A DNA stretch of 64,000 bases, from NCBI GenBank assembly GCA_022494885.1, contig JAGVSM010003945.1, forward strand, positions 62,001-126,000, given 5' to 3'. A model generated the notes under the pieces. That model saw nothing but the letters and a program-made list of their open reading frames with translations. It did not search any database and was not told the origin of the DNA. The stretch is from Micrasema longulum. Lineage: Eukaryota; Arthropoda; Insecta; Trichoptera; Brachycentridae. The translations under genes and the position numbers were made by a program. Positions 10,894 through 22,204 of the stretch are shown piece after piece; the first letter of the stretch is position 1, and each line of letters starts with the position of its first letter.

Positions 10894-11069
10894 TGGCATA
10901 TCTCCTTTCCTTTTTCCTATTTTTTCATTTTTCCCATTGAATAATAGTTTTGATTTAAGGTAATTTATAAACAAATACGTTTATTTCCATTTTTATATAT
11001 CTTTAGATTTTTAGTCTTTTTTTTCTATTGAATATGTTCTGTAACTTGAATTATAAAAATAAAACTTTT

Positions 11070-11165
11070 TATTTTATTGGTTGGTTGGAAGAAATTGCCA
11101 TTTGGCAATAAGCCCGCCAATGTACAAATAACATTGTGTACAAAAAGTTAAATAAATAAATAAAT
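11070..11165 (+). mobile_element. LINE 3' tail, TTGCCATTTGGCAA hairpin
   Basis: GGTTGGAAGAAATTGCCATT, TGGCAATAAGCCCGCC and then TGTACA words and AGTTAAATAAATAAATAAAT. Same family as the minus-strand tail at 58838-58915; related to 1604-1720. This style of 3' end is very common in lepidopteran and other insect LINEs. Confidence 0.75.
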
Positions 11166-12106
11166 ATCTCTGCGCCTTCCAAACAATTATATTTCACAAC
11201 ACAAAAGAGTCGTGACATTTAAAGAACCAAATATTATTTATTTTACATGAAATCGCATAAAATTGCATTCAAAACGAATATTTGGTCTTTATTTTCACAA
11301 GTATAATATTGCTAATACAGACAAAAAATGGTGAAACTCCTATAATTTAGAAAGAAGAAAATTTCACAAAATACAATTTTATACAAGGCAGTAAAAAAAG
11401 AAATGGAATAAAACAGTTAACAAATAAAAAAGTTAAAGCATGTTCGTTAAATTAATTATGTACGTGTGCATGAATATCCCGTGTATGTTTTTTATTAGAA
11501 CACAAATAATATATGCATCATATTATTATCCTTAAAAAATCGCATATTGTACAACGGTGAATTAAAATAAACCTTGGAAATAAAAAAAATGTTTGTCGTG
11601 GGAAGCGAAATCAGTCGTTCACAACGGAGTCCCAAACAAGGATGAAAATAAACTGAATGCTGTCGATAGTATTTTTGTACAAATATAAGATGATTATGAT
11701 CCCGGGTTCGATTCCTGGCAGGTTCAGCATGAAATATTCATTTTTATTTTGATTTATTGCAATATTTCACTATCCCACAGAACCGCTGGGCTAGAAATCA
11801 AAATTACGTCCAAGCAATGAAAATCATGCTTACGCGACGTTTCTTTTGTTCTACTTGAGATCAAATCTAATGAATTACTTAACAAAGTTGATACTTTCAT
11901 TCACTCTAATTAATTGTTAATTAAATGACAAATTTTAAAGTAAAAAATAATAAACGTACTTCAAAAATTAGTAATTTGATTTTATTTCATTTGATTTGAA
12001 TTTGGTTTCCATGAGATGTTTCATCCTTCTGTCATTAAGTGATTGATTAAATTATAATACTTATATTTTCTGCAGTTCCGGAATTAATGTGATAATAAAA
12101 CAATAC
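11166..12106. other. No gene; small tRNA-like remnant
   Basis: GATCCCGGGTTCGATTCCTG at 11699-11718 is an isolated B-box of a SINE head, without the rest of a tRNA. The remainder is unrecognised AT-rich DNA. Confidence 0.4.
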
Positions 12107-12345
12107 CAGGGCCCGTATTACAATGGGAAGTTTACACTCATCTTAAATTTTATCATAAAGTAAAATTAAGTTTATTACATTAAAAATAGAATATGCATTT
12201 ATGTTCAATTACAGGTTACCGACGAAAATATTTCAAATTTTCATACAAATGTACACATTTTCAAATATAAATGTCGATTTTACTTTACAGACAGTAGACG
12301 ATAACTGTAAAAACTTCCGATTGAAATTGCACCAAGGCCCGAGTT
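12107..12345. mobile_element. GGGCCC-MITE, near complete
   Basis: Left end CAGGGCCCGTATTACAATGG, right end decayed to ...AAGGCCCG. Internal blocks such as TAAAGTAAAATTAAGTTT and CAATTACAGGTTACCGACGA recur at 14613-14851 and 51598-51830. About 240 bp with inverted ends and no coding capacity, so a non-autonomous element. Confidence 0.75.
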
Positions 12346-12399
12346 ATCTTCAAATATACGTATATTATTATTGAGAATTCAATCCCATAAATTAAAAAA

Positions 12400-12860
12400 A
12401 TACTTACTTGTTTATTTTTATTACCTTATACTTGTTTTTTATTTTTTACTATTATATAAAATTGCATTGTAGTATTGGCAAATACGCATTTCATAGATAC
12501 ATATTTTTATTTCTTATTTTTTCGTGATACTATATGCTTGCTTGTTAATAATTTAACTTAAAAATTGTCTTTCTTGCTTACCGTAACACTTTATTTATTA
12601 TTTGCTTTACAGAATTTATTTCATAAGCTTATATCTTTGCATTTTTTGTTTATATGCTTACTGTTTTTTCTTGCATAACTTTGTTATTATTAATTTTTTT
12701 TTACTTTGTAAAACTTTTTATTATATCCTTTTTAACTAATTTCACATATTTTTTTGTATATTCTGTGTTTATTATTTAGTATGTTAGCATGTATTTCATT
12801 TTTATTTTTTGTAAATGCCTTTTGGGCGTTAATGAACAAAATAAATAAATAAATAAATAT
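12400..12860 (+). mobile_element. LINE 3' UTR with GCCTTTTGGGCGTT tail
   Basis: T-rich sequence with no reading frame, ending TGCCTTTTGGGCGTTAATGA then AATAAATAAATAAATAAAT. This is a LINE 3' UTR and terminal repeat by layout. Confidence 0.5.
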
Positions 12861-12889
12861 TATACAAAGTAAATTCGTATTTTTTGCAC

Positions 12890-13060
12890 GAATATGTGTA
12901 AATTTGTTTGTTTTTTTTTCTAAACGTGTTCAATTACGGATTACCGAAGACGGTACTTTATTTTTAGTACAAATATTCACATTTTCGTACAGGAAACTCT
13001 ATTTTATTTTGTAGACAATTAAAGATAACTCTGATAACTTCCCATTGTAATCGGGCCCAG
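12890..13060. mobile_element. GGGCCC-MITE, left-truncated
   Basis: Contains the CAATTACGGATTACCGAAGA block, TTTTCGTACAGGAAA, TTTGTAGACAATTAAAGATA and the terminal CCCATTGTAATCGGGCCCAG. Confidence 0.7.
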
Positions 13061-13339
13061 ATTTAATTATACTGTTGCATTGATTATATTATCAATATCG
13101 GTCATCATTGGCAAAACGTCAGCGATTAAGTAATAAGTAATAAATAATAGGCAAGAGAAGAAAAAACGTTTTGTATTGTTTAATGACTTGGATACACAGG
13201 AAGAAGTTTTTACTGTATTTGCACGAGTGCGCTTATGTACGCAAGACGGCCTACTTTTAAAACATAAACATTACAAACGGTACAATTATGTATACTCATT
13301 GAACTACGCGTTTGTTTTATGTAAAATCACTAAAATAAA

Positions 13340-13396
13340 TACAATATGCCGACCGGTTTCAGAACACGACTATTTAACTGTCGAGCGTTAAAAATA
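13340..13396 (-). repeat. Hammerhead-like tail fragment
   Basis: The minus strand reads TCGACAGTTAAATAGTCG then TGTTCTGAAACCGGTCGGCA. The GAA-ACCGGT-C-GG order is as at 4055-4172, but the CUGANGA box is not intact. It directly abuts the 3' end of the LINE at 13397-14540. Confidence 0.4.
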
Positions 13397-14540
13397 AACT
13401 TTTTTTATTTTTATTATTTATTTTATTTAGTTCTATGATTAACATAGTCTAATATATATTTACAACACAATATTTACATCTATACTTATTCTAACATTAT
13501 TTATCACTATTATACACTTAATATCCTAATTTGTAATATTCACTGTTTCATACGTACATTTTCATTAACTATAGTCACTATTTACACTATACATTACCTA
13601 ATATTTTTCACATATTTACTTTTTAAATATATTTACATTTATTACATTTTTTATGCCCACTGGCATTTCCTCAAATAATTGTATTCCCTTGTACATAAGG
13701 CAGTTCTGGGACATTGCTTTTGATTTCTTTTCTAGTACTATATTTTTAGATCCTCTTGTTGCATAGTTATGAAAGAACTCATAATTATTTAGTTTATTTT
13801 GAAAATATCTCAGAACTATTCCTTTAATAATTTTGTTTATTTTATTAGCAACATTGAATTTGATTCTTTGATCAATTGTCATGATATCTAGAAGTTGAAT
13901 AATTTTCTTAACTTTTGTTCGTCTCCCACATCTTAATATTATCCTCATCCCTTTGTTTTGTATTATTTGAAGTCTCTTTAGATCTCCTTCATTACTTAAA
14001 TATAAAATACTGGAGCAATGATCAATGTGGGGAACGACAATACTTTCAAATATCAGCAGAGAGGTTTTAATGTCTAATTCATTCCTTATCCTTCCTAACA
14101 GGGATACCTTCTTTGCGATTTTCTTACTCGTATAGTCTGCATTTTTTGAAAAAAATAATTTAAAATCAATCCAAACTCCTAGATATTTTATGCTTTCAAC
14201 ATTCTCAAGAACCTCTCCATCTAATGCAACACCGTGATCACTGTTAAAACAGCGTTTCTTACCCATTATCATACATTTTGTTTTTTTTGCATTTAGTTTT
14301 AGCTTATTTGCTTTAAGCCATTTGGAGACTGTTTTTAATTCTGCATTTATTTTCCTTATTGCTGAATCATATTCGTTATCAGCTACATAATATTTAAGTA
14401 TCATCTGCTAAAATTCGAACTTGGCAATCAGACAATGTTAAAGTTATATAATTTATGTACAAAATAAACAATAGTGGACCCAGAACAGATCCTTGTGGAA
14501 CTCCCAAATAAGTTTTTTGTTGATCCGACGTTTCATTATT
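13397..14540 (-). pseudogene. Jockey/CR1-like LINE reverse transcriptase, 5'-truncated and frameshifted
   Basis: Minus strand 14540-14410 reads YLGVPQGSVLGPLLFILYIN and then LADDT, the RT motifs around the active site (two catalytic aspartates in ADDT). A frameshift at about 14405 moves into a 262-residue frame (14404-13616). This continues with the KLKLNAKKTKCMIMG block (RT thumb side), IKYLGVWID, and a C-terminal tail ending near KNVINVNIFKK. Nothing N-terminal of the GVPQGS block (endonuclease, RT motifs 1-4, ORF1) is present. The 3' UTR is A/T-rich to about 13397. The frameshift at the catalytic loop makes it inactive. Confidence 0.85.
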
Positions 14541-14612
14541 AACCTTTGTCATTTGCATTAAATATTATAAATCTTACCAAGTAACTAGATAAAATAGATA
14601 CCTAAAATACAT

Positions 14613-14851
14613 CAGTGCCCGAATTACAATGGGAAGATAACATTTATCTTCAATGTTACCTACAAAGTAAAATTAAGTTTCCTGTATGAAAAACGGAATA
14701 TATGTCCATTTTTTTTTCAGAACATGTTCAATTACAGGTCACCAAAGATACTTTAAATTTTCATAAAAATATACACATTTTCGTACGTAAATATCGATAC
14801 TTCATGACGTCGATATATACCGATAAGAAAGCGTTTTTAATCGCGGCCCTG
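14613..14851. mobile_element. GGGCCC-MITE, complete copy abutting another
   Basis: Left end CAGTGCCCGAATTACAATGG, right end AATCGCGGCCCTG. It joins directly to a second copy starting at 14852 with no spacer. Confidence 0.75.
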
Positions 14852-15057
14852 GGTCCCGATTACAATGGGAAGTAATCAGAGCTATCTTCAGTTGTCACTA
14901 AAGTAAAATCTAATTTTCTGTACGAAATCGTTTATTTTAAAATTGACTTCGTCGGTTACCTACTGTTGAATTTATGAAGAAAAAGATATTAATATTTATT
15001 TTTTCATGCATAAAATTCTACGTTACTTTACACCCTCCCTTTGTAATACGGGCCCTG
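14852..15057. mobile_element. GGGCCC-MITE, complete copy
   Basis: Starts GGTCCCGATTACAATGGGAA and ends TTTGTAATACGGGCCCTG. Internal sequence is more diverged than in the neighbouring copy, including a GGTTACCTAC version of the central block. Confidence 0.7.
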
Positions 15058-15452
15058 ATTATGTGTTCAGACTACATATTCTTGGAAAAAAAAAGGGGTA
15101 GGTAGTAGGTAATGGATATAATTATGTTTTAACCATTGAACATTCTTAGTAAAGGACTGTTTACTAGAAACATAAATTTGTTATTAATTATGGGATGATT
15201 AATAAGTGATTTTCCACAAACTAAATATGTACGCAGTAAAATTATTTAACGCGAAAAAACAAGTTCTAGAACATAATGATGAAAATAAGTGAAATCAAAC
15301 ATTATGGAAAATTAATTTTACATATATAAATATAGATTTATAAAACGTTATAAGGAAATAAAGATATGAGCATATGCACTTATGATAAATAAACAATAAT
15401 ATGAAAAACATGTGTTTCAAAATAAATGTAAGATAAATTTAACAAAATGAAT
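15058..15452. other. AT-rich, nothing recognised
   Basis: No coding or repeat signal found. Confidence 0.35.
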
Positions 15453-15620
15453 CAGGTTGTGGTCCCGTGGCTAGTGTTGCGGACTCGCGGATCTGAGGTC
15501 CGCGGTCCGAACCCCACTTCACCCCAACTTGATTCCCATATTCTAATATTAAGTTATTTAAAACTCGTTGAAAATGCCCCCAAAACGGAAATATTTGGGT
15601 AAATCAAAAGAGCGCTAATG
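15453..15620 (+). mobile_element. tRNA-derived SINE, family B (copy 1)
   Basis: Head AGGTTGTGGTCCCGTGGCTA with B-box-like GGTCCGAACCCC, then CCCCAACTTGATTCCCATAT and CTCGTTGAAAATGCCCCCAA, AATATTTGGGTAAATCA. The same order occurs on the minus strand at 43930-44118. Confidence 0.75.
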
Positions 15621-15780
15621 TTTTTTTTTAAGTATACAAAAATAGCGTGTAGTAGGTTAAATGAAGAATAATGAAAATGAAACTGGAACAATTTTTATTT
15701 TATTGATGTTTTTTGTAGATATTTCTTGATAAAACTCCACAGTTAATAATTTAGATAAAATTGTAAATAAAATAATCAAT

Positions 15781-15823
15781 ACCAGTCCTGAAGATGCCTT
15801 CCTAGGCGAAAGCGCTCGTAGGT
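15781..15823 (+). ncRNA. Hammerhead-ribozyme-like motif, all core bases present
   Basis: Order: helix I strand ACC with C87; box CTGAAGA at 15788-15794; an extra T at 15795; helix II GCCT/AGGC (15796-15799 with 15804-15807, loop TCCT); GAAA at 15808-15811; palindromic helix III AGCGCT (15811-15816); cleavage C at 15817; then G818 and GGT (15821-15823) pairing back to C87 and ACC. These are the CUGANGA, GAA and NUH elements of the known type I hammerhead. The short palindromic helix III would fit dimeric action. Cleavage is not shown. A decayed relative lies at 63791-63860. Confidence 0.55.
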
Positions 15824-16250
15824 CAAAATGAAATAAACGCGAAACTAAACCAAGAAGTTATATAAATAATTTTATTTATTATTTCATCTAAATCAGTCAC
15901 AATTTTGCATTAATTGCTTAATAGGAAATTTCAATGAATAAATATCTTTTTTTTTTTAATATTTAAGAAAAGAATTTCAAAGGGCCTTTGAGGTTATTTA
16001 TCACAAAAACGGAGGTAGATTTTTGTTGAGAAAGATTAATTATTATATTATCGTTAAGAAAGCAGTAGGTAGTTGTATCTGTTACAAGTCTCGTAAACTT
16101 TCACTCGGAATGTCTAATTTTCCGATTCGCTTATTTCTCAGTACGATGAGCAAATAAATGCGCATTTTATTGTTGCTAACTTTATGGAAATTCGTCGTGA
16201 CGAAATTAATTCACTATTCAAAAACATCACTCACAATCTGTCACGGAAAC
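15824..16250. other. No gene recognised
   Basis: Includes the downstream flank of the hammerhead-like motif (AAATGAAATAAACGCG, ACCAAGAAGTT), partly shared with the flank of the 63.8-kb motif. Nothing further. Confidence 0.35.
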
Positions 16251-16378
16251 CGGTGTTTTTTAACCTTTTTAAATCGCAACCCCCCACATCTTAGAAGTAC
16301 TGGCGTTACCCCTCGCAGAGATGTCAGTTTTTCACTTTTGCCTTGCTTGTGACCGCGACCCACGGGTTGAAAATACTG
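16251..16378. mobile_element. Probable hAT-type MITE
   Basis: Inverted ends: left CGGTGTTTTTTAACC with CGCAACCCCC; right GACCCACGGGTTGAAAATACTG. This is the layout of small hAT derivatives with TTTTCAACC-type termini. Flanking 8-mers ACGGAAAC and ATGTAAAC match only in part, so the target duplication is decayed or absent. Confidence 0.5.
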
Positions 16379-16734
16379 ATGTAAACTATCGCAGGAAGAT
16401 ACAATTCTCGGCTACCATTCTAATAACTATATCGTTTATTGTAAAATAAAACACGAGTTTTTAACAATTGAATTACGTAAACAAAATTATTTTCTTTGGG
16501 AATATTAATAATAGGAAAGTTTTGCGCCACCTAAATTGTTATGCCTAAAATGTTTTTTTTAGTATTACAATAATACTTCTTGGAATAATTATTAAAACAT
16601 ATGTATTTTGTATATGATTTTTTAATAACTAAAATAGATTTTTAAAATGTCAAAACACGAATAGCACAAAGTTGCGAATTCTCAAATCGATACCTCTCTA
16701 TAGTGTTCGAATCATTAGTGTTAAAAAAATACTA
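16379..16734. other. No recognised feature
   Basis: AT-rich, no coding or repeat signal. Confidence 0.35.
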
Positions 16735-17770
16735 CTAACTTCGCGCCATTTCACCGTAGGGGTGGGTAGGAAGGATGGACCGCCACATACAATATTTGCT
16801 TCTTCTACATTCATACATCTTGTCGTACATGCCCTTCGGTTGTGTCTTTTGTGCTTTTGACGTGACCAGACTTGAATTTTGATTTATCTGATCAAGCCAC
16901 GTCTTTCTCGGTCGTCTATGTCCTACGTTAGCATTCATTCTAGCCATATATATCTGTTTTACATGACCAAACCATGACCCTTTTTTTAATCTTATCAATT
17001 ACACCTATATAAGTTTGCGCCCTCGAATGATTTCACCATTCGTAACCCTGTCATACATTGATTTCTTACACATTTGTCAAAGCGACCGCATTTTGACCGC
17101 ATTCACTCTGTTTTCATCATTTCTCTGCCAGTTGCATGTTTCCCTTCCATTCATGAGTGTTGGGACTTAAACCCCGTTGTGCACTACCAGTATGGCTTAA
17201 ATTGTCATTTTTTTATTAGCAATTACTATGCTTAGTGCACAGTTCATTTTGTTGGCCGTATTGAATCTTTTCTACTTGTCCATGTCTTGTAAACATGCTT
17301 CTCAAATACACAAATTCTTATATTTGTTCAAGACACTCATTTTTTACATTTATAATGCACTCAGTAACCTTACTTCCCCTTATTAAATACCATAACTTTT
17401 GACTCACTTTCGTTCATCACCAATTCGCTCTCCAGGCATCATCATACATTCTAGATACTATTTGTTGCAAATCCTCTTTGCTGTTTGCTAAAAACTGCAT
17501 CGGGAGCGTACAACATACAGCTTACTGTAAAATTATCGACTTTCACTCTATGCCCATACATTCTATCTCTTTCATACAGTTGTCCACGTATACATTTAAC
17601 AACCGACATTACACATCCCTGTTTTACGCCCTTTGAGATCGCAAACCATGATGTGAATCCTGCATTAACTCTCACATACGCTGAACTCTCCTCATAGAGA
17701 GATACTACCGCTCGAATAAGTATGTTGCTTACTCCGTACATTTCCAACACTTCCCACAATTTAATTATTT
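16735..17770 (-). pseudogene. RTE-like LINE (family A) reverse transcriptase, multiply broken
   Basis: From 17764 leftward the minus strand reads LWEVLEMYGVSNILIRAVVS, then FAISKGVKQGCVMS (RT motif B region) and CMLYAPDA, where the usual YADD catalytic motif is altered to YAPD. Further left are the MYGSETW-like region in broken frames, GSWFGHVKQIYMARM, RRPRKTWLDQINQNSSLVTS and the WRSILPTHPYGEMA end (87-residue frame 16998-16735). Several frameshifts and a damaged catalytic site mark it as dead. Sister fragments: 22205-22735, 36590-36740, 50757-51402 (-) and 28497-28565 (+). Confidence 0.8.
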
Positions 17771-17777
17771 CTACTTT

Positions 17778-18330
17778 ATTTGATTTATTTAACACTTTAT
17801 AAACATATACAATATATATACATATAAGGACGGGCATTAAGCCTTAAGGCAATTTCTTCCTACCTACCCGAACCGTTTAGTTTGAGAAAATTACAAGTAC
17901 ATGGACATATGGTTTTATACAAAATTAAAAACGAAGTTTGACTAAAAAAATAAATAAATTCACACTATACTATGAAGAGGGGAGAGAAAATTGGAAGGAA
18001 AGAAGAAGGATAAAAGAAAAACTTAAATATTTCAGTAGTGACATTTCAATATTGATTTAAACGTAAATAAAGAAGCGTCTCTAACATTAGTGGGTAGATT
18101 ATTCTACAATCAAGCAGCTACTACTGTGAAAGAGGAGGCAAAAAAATTAGAGCGATGAAAGGGTATTAAAATGTTTCTCTCGTTACTAGAACGAAGAGAT
18201 AGTCCGTGTTGTGATAGAGGTTGGAAGAGCTCTCTCAGATAAACAGGCGAAGTGGGATTATTCAAAATATTGTGAAGAAGTGATATAATGTGAATGTTTC
18301 TTCTATGCCTGATACTGAGCCAGTGTAGTT
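17778..18330 (-). mobile_element. 5'-truncated CR1/Jockey-like LINE next to RTE-like copy
   Basis: Same family as 1604-2085. The 3' hairpin GCCTTAAGGC lies near 17851-17860. The minus strand then has the decayed RLWNNLPTNVRDAS end and further upstream LRELFQPLSQHGLSLRSS (about 18240-18180). Its 3' A/T-rich end butts against the broken 5' edge of the RTE-like fragment, so one inserted beside or into the other. Confidence 0.75.
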
Positions 18331-19000
18331 ATTTCGTCATACGCTTTTACATCAAATTAATTCTGCAAACGTCAATGTTATTAAGGTACCTCTACATGGA
18401 GGCGCCTTTTACGAAAAAAAAGTGTCAAATAAATAATCCATAATAATAATAAAGAATAGGCCACTCGTTAATTGTTTATTTTATGAGAGAATATAGAGTC
18501 ATTCTATAATTTTATTTATATGTCGTTTTTAAACCAAATCTCTAGTAAGTAATTAACAATTAAGATACGGCCTTTTTTTAAACAGTTTTACATTCAGATT
18601 TTACAAAGGTAAGTAGTTTACTATTGAGAGCTCCTCTTGAGCTACAGTTAAGGAGTAAAGTTCTTATTTCAGTACGAGTAATTTATATTAGATAGCAATA
18701 TAATAATGATGCTGTTATAAAGTAAGTTAACATGAATAAACATTTTAACTAAAGATAACCCTTCCCTCGATACCAAAGTACGAAGTAAGTTGATAGGAGG
18801 TAAGCGAGATAGTTTTTTTTTTTAGTTTATTTTAATGGTAACACATTCAACTTGAAATCTAACAGTAATTCTACGGCAAGATGTTTTTTGTTAGTGTAGG
18901 GCTGTAGGCAATAGACGCTATAAACTTTGCTTAAGTACAGAAAACGGTTTATAAATTTTATATATTATTTATTTATTTAATACTCGACATTCACAAAAAT
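18331..19000. other. No gene recognised
   Basis: AT-rich DNA with scattered short repeats; nothing diagnostic. Confidence 0.35.
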
Positions 19001-19012
19001 AGGAGCACTCAG

Positions 19013-19760
19013 GTGATTGTGAGTCATGCGCACTCAACCAGGAGTACAGTAAGAAACGATTTGGTGATTCCAATAGCACGTACAACGATATTCCAAAAAT
19101 CATTTCTATATAACGGACCTAAACTATACAACCTGATACCGTGTGTTTGGAAATCTGATAAACCATCAGTATTGAAGAAAAGAATAACAATTCGGTTGAC
19201 AGAAATTGGAAGTAAGAATTCTGAGAATTTATTGAGGATAGTAATCTAAATATTATGCTCTCCCATTGAATCATTTATAAATTTATTGTATTTTTGTATG
19301 AGCATATATATTATGTACGTATGTGTGTATATATATGTACATATATATGTGTGTATATATGTATTTTTGTGTATATGTATGTATGTAGTATGTATGTGTG
19401 TATGTATATACATTTATTAATTTTATTTTATTTTTACATTTAACGTAAACTGTGCTTTTTTTTCTTCTCTTTTGGGCTATAACTGTTTTTCTATTTCTTC
19501 AATATTATTTTTATTTATAGGAAACATATTCGAAAACCACATTTGCCGCAACAAATTGGTTTCTGAGAACAGGCATTTGCCCATATAGGAACCGATTGCA
19601 ACATTAGGCATACTAATATTTCTGGCTTGCCGACCCTTCATATACTGAGCCTACTCCTAGTACAGGCAGAATTTGCCAGTGTTTTTTGTGCCATTTTTGT
19701 AAAAATGTATGCATAAACTTATAAAAAATAATATAATATTATTTAATTTATTGGCATCAC
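19013..19760 (+). pseudogene. LINE C-terminal fragment and 3' UTR
   Basis: 19013-19249 encodes 78 residues with TRSTVRNDLVIPIARTTIFQ, SFLYNGPKLYNLIP and a final KKRITIRL, the terminal block of a non-LTR RT polyprotein (the F-x-NGxKLYNxLP motif before the stop). No RT active site remains. The 3' UTR contains a long TATG/TGTA microsatellite (19303-19412). An AATTTGCCAGTG segment and a TAAAAAATAATATAATATT end follow. Confidence 0.7.
19303..19412. repeat. TATG/TGTA/TA microsatellite
   Basis: Alternating TATATATG, TGTGTATA and TATGTATG units over about 110 bases inside a LINE 3' UTR. Confidence 0.85.
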
Positions 19761-19922
19761 CTCTGTGAGTATTATTTAAAAAAAAAATAAAACCATTATT
19801 TTTTTGCAATATTTAATAATAAGTTCCTCTTTCACGAAACAAACATTGTTGTTAAAATAAATATAAAGTCTATTTATTCAAATGATTTTTTTTAGATTTA
19901 GAGTAGAATTTTAATCTAGGAC

Positions 19923-20120
19923 TTTTGACCCGTGAGTGCCCAACACTGCCACGGGACCGCAACCCTTTGAAGGGTGATTTTACGCTGCGGGTTTTCGTTG
20001 TCTCTGTACTGTCACCTGAAGCGTAAGACCGATTGCTTAGTCATCACTTAACTGATGATCGAGATGCGTTGCATTTGGTGAACCAATGCAGTCAAGGTAG
20101 AGGGTATGATGATGATGAAA
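19923..20120 (+). mobile_element. SINE C-like element, plus strand
   Basis: The 3' half is shared with SINE C (CACCTGAAGCGTAAGACCGA, ATGATCGAGATGCGTTG, ending in GATGATGATG). The 5' half (GTGAGTGCCCAACACTGCCA, AACCCTTTGAAGGGTG) differs, so it may be a relative with a different head. Confidence 0.55.
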
Positions 20121-20774
20121 TCACATACCCTAGAACATCATAGAATGTTTAAAATAATTTAATTACGCTATGTAAATAGGTATCGACGGTGGAAAGAGAA
20201 GTTACTAAGTGACATGAAGCAACTGTACAGAAGAGCCGATTAAAGTTTTCATTAATTAAGTAAAAAATCTCGAATAAACTTATTGTTTTGGCGCAATTCC
20301 TACATAATTTCAATAAAAATTTAAAATACGAGATTTTTTATTAATAAAATAAAATAAAGGACAACTCGGCAAACCTACCAATACTGTGGCAACAATACTT
20401 CGACGTCATATTGTAAAAATGCAGTCATCAATAGACTTCACTCTCTAGGCAATGAGTACTAGGACGTTGGTGACTAATTTCACACGAAATTTAGTACATA
20501 TAGAACGGTTCTTCTTCTTTTTTCATTGGTAATAGTTCTAGGTAACTATTTGTTACTATTGTTAAGAATTGTTTTAAACTTCTTTATTAGTGTTTTTTTT
20601 TCTTTTTTTCGTTTCTTTTCTTGAATTAATTTATAAGTACAAAATATTTCTCTTCATCATTTTTTTACATCATTTATATTTTTGTACATCAATATATACT
20701 ATTTACCTAAGTATTAGTTTTAAATAATAATACATATATATATATATATATATTTATGTTATTCAAAATTGTTT
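20121..20774. other. No gene recognised; short TA repeat
   Basis: AT-rich, with a (TA)n run at about 20730-20751. Confidence 0.4.
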
Positions 20775-21023
20775 TCTTAGTTTTTTTTTTAACTGGTTCA
20801 AAGTATTTCTAATACCAAATTATCTTTTTTTATCGATAATTCTATAACTGGTAATATTTTATTCTTTTATATAGTTTATCTTTTTTAGACGTTCTTAATT
20901 TGTTAATTAATAATATTGTTTTAAATGCTCTGTATTACTTATGCTTACATGTATGTATATTAAATTGTATTTGTAACTACTATGTAAAAGGCACTAAGTG
21001 CCGTTTATTTCAATAAAATAAAA
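20775..21023 (+). mobile_element. LINE 3' UTR tail, GGCACTAAGTGCC family (copy 2)
   Basis: Homologous along its length to 7930-8155 and ends AAAAGGCACTAAGTGCCG then TTTCAATAAAATAAAAT. Confidence 0.75.
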
Positions 21024-22204
21024 TATATAGAAATACGTTAATTAGTTTTTCTTTACAGTTGCTACATGTCGCTAGTACTTTTTTAATTTTAACCGTCGAT
21101 ATTAAATTTATATTATGTAAAAGTTTTAAAAAAAACATTCCTTTAATCATATTTTTTTCACCGGGCAGGCCAGTATGCCAAATTACAGTGGTCATCCTGG
21201 CCTATCAAAAATCCCATTTTATTTTTTGAGTTCACGCCGGAACACTGGGAATCGAACCGGAAACCTTCCTCTAATCTGCATAATAATAGGTATATAATTT
21301 TATCTTGCTTTTAACCATGTGTCTCGCGCATTGAAAAAGTGTCTCCAAGCCAAAAATGTAATACTTTCAGTGACGCATGGAAAATTATCTGCCTTGATAA
21401 TACAGGTAAGCCTTGCAAACATTTTTCCGGAGTAATAATAATGATAAATGGTTGTAAATCATATCGTCGTTACAAGTTTGGTTATATTTAACATTTCAAA
21501 GTCACATGTGGGATGGTTCAATGGTTCAGTATACAGTTACATTTGCATTTAGTACGGACAGCAGAGAGGACAACGACGGAACAACGGGTCGGAGACAGCG
21601 GATACCTTAACCATTAGACTGCTAAACAACGATATATCGTTGTTGTATAACCAGATTGTCGCTGACGTCATAATCCTCTAAAAAATCAAAAAATTTGGGA
21701 ACTTGCTGTTGCATTTTCCCGTCTATGATATAATTTTTTTTTAAATATGGAAAAATTATTACTTAATTGATTTGATTTCAATAGTTACTGTTTGATAAAG
21801 ACGTTGAACTGTTTCATCCTCCACCTAGTGAAGTAGTGTATACCACGCTTGCTACCACAGAAACAGCCATTACAAAATTATATGTGAACTAGCGATAAAT
21901 GAAACGAAAGATTTTTCTTAGAATTAGTTATAATTTTTTTTTTAAAGAGAAGTATGTTTGTAAAACAACGTATTCCTTACAATTTCAAAAATTAATATGA
22001 GACATAGCATTTCTGATTAGATTCTCAAAAAACTGCTTAGCAGTTAAAGGGTTAAATAAACTAATAATTTACACTTCAGGGTTGCATACTCAATGCTGTG
22101 ACATTTCACGAAGCCGATGTGTAACTATTCAATCCCACATTATTTTTTTAAGCAAATTGATTTACAATATCCCTAGATGCTGTAAATTATACATAGGTAG
22201 ATTT
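21024..22204. other. No gene recognised
   Basis: Contains a 20-bp palindrome AACAACGATATATCGTTGTT near 21627 and a GCTGACGTCATAATCC word near 21660. Frames lack domains. Confidence 0.35.

Noticed and set aside
10648..10974. Open frames on both strands at a tRNA-like sequence
   Set aside because: They coincide with a SINE A copy and its flanks; the frames are by-products.
20040..20075. Hammerhead core from CTGATGATCGAG near 20053
   Set aside because: The word belongs to the SINE C body (copies elsewhere read differently) and no GAAA/NUH partner follows at the right place.
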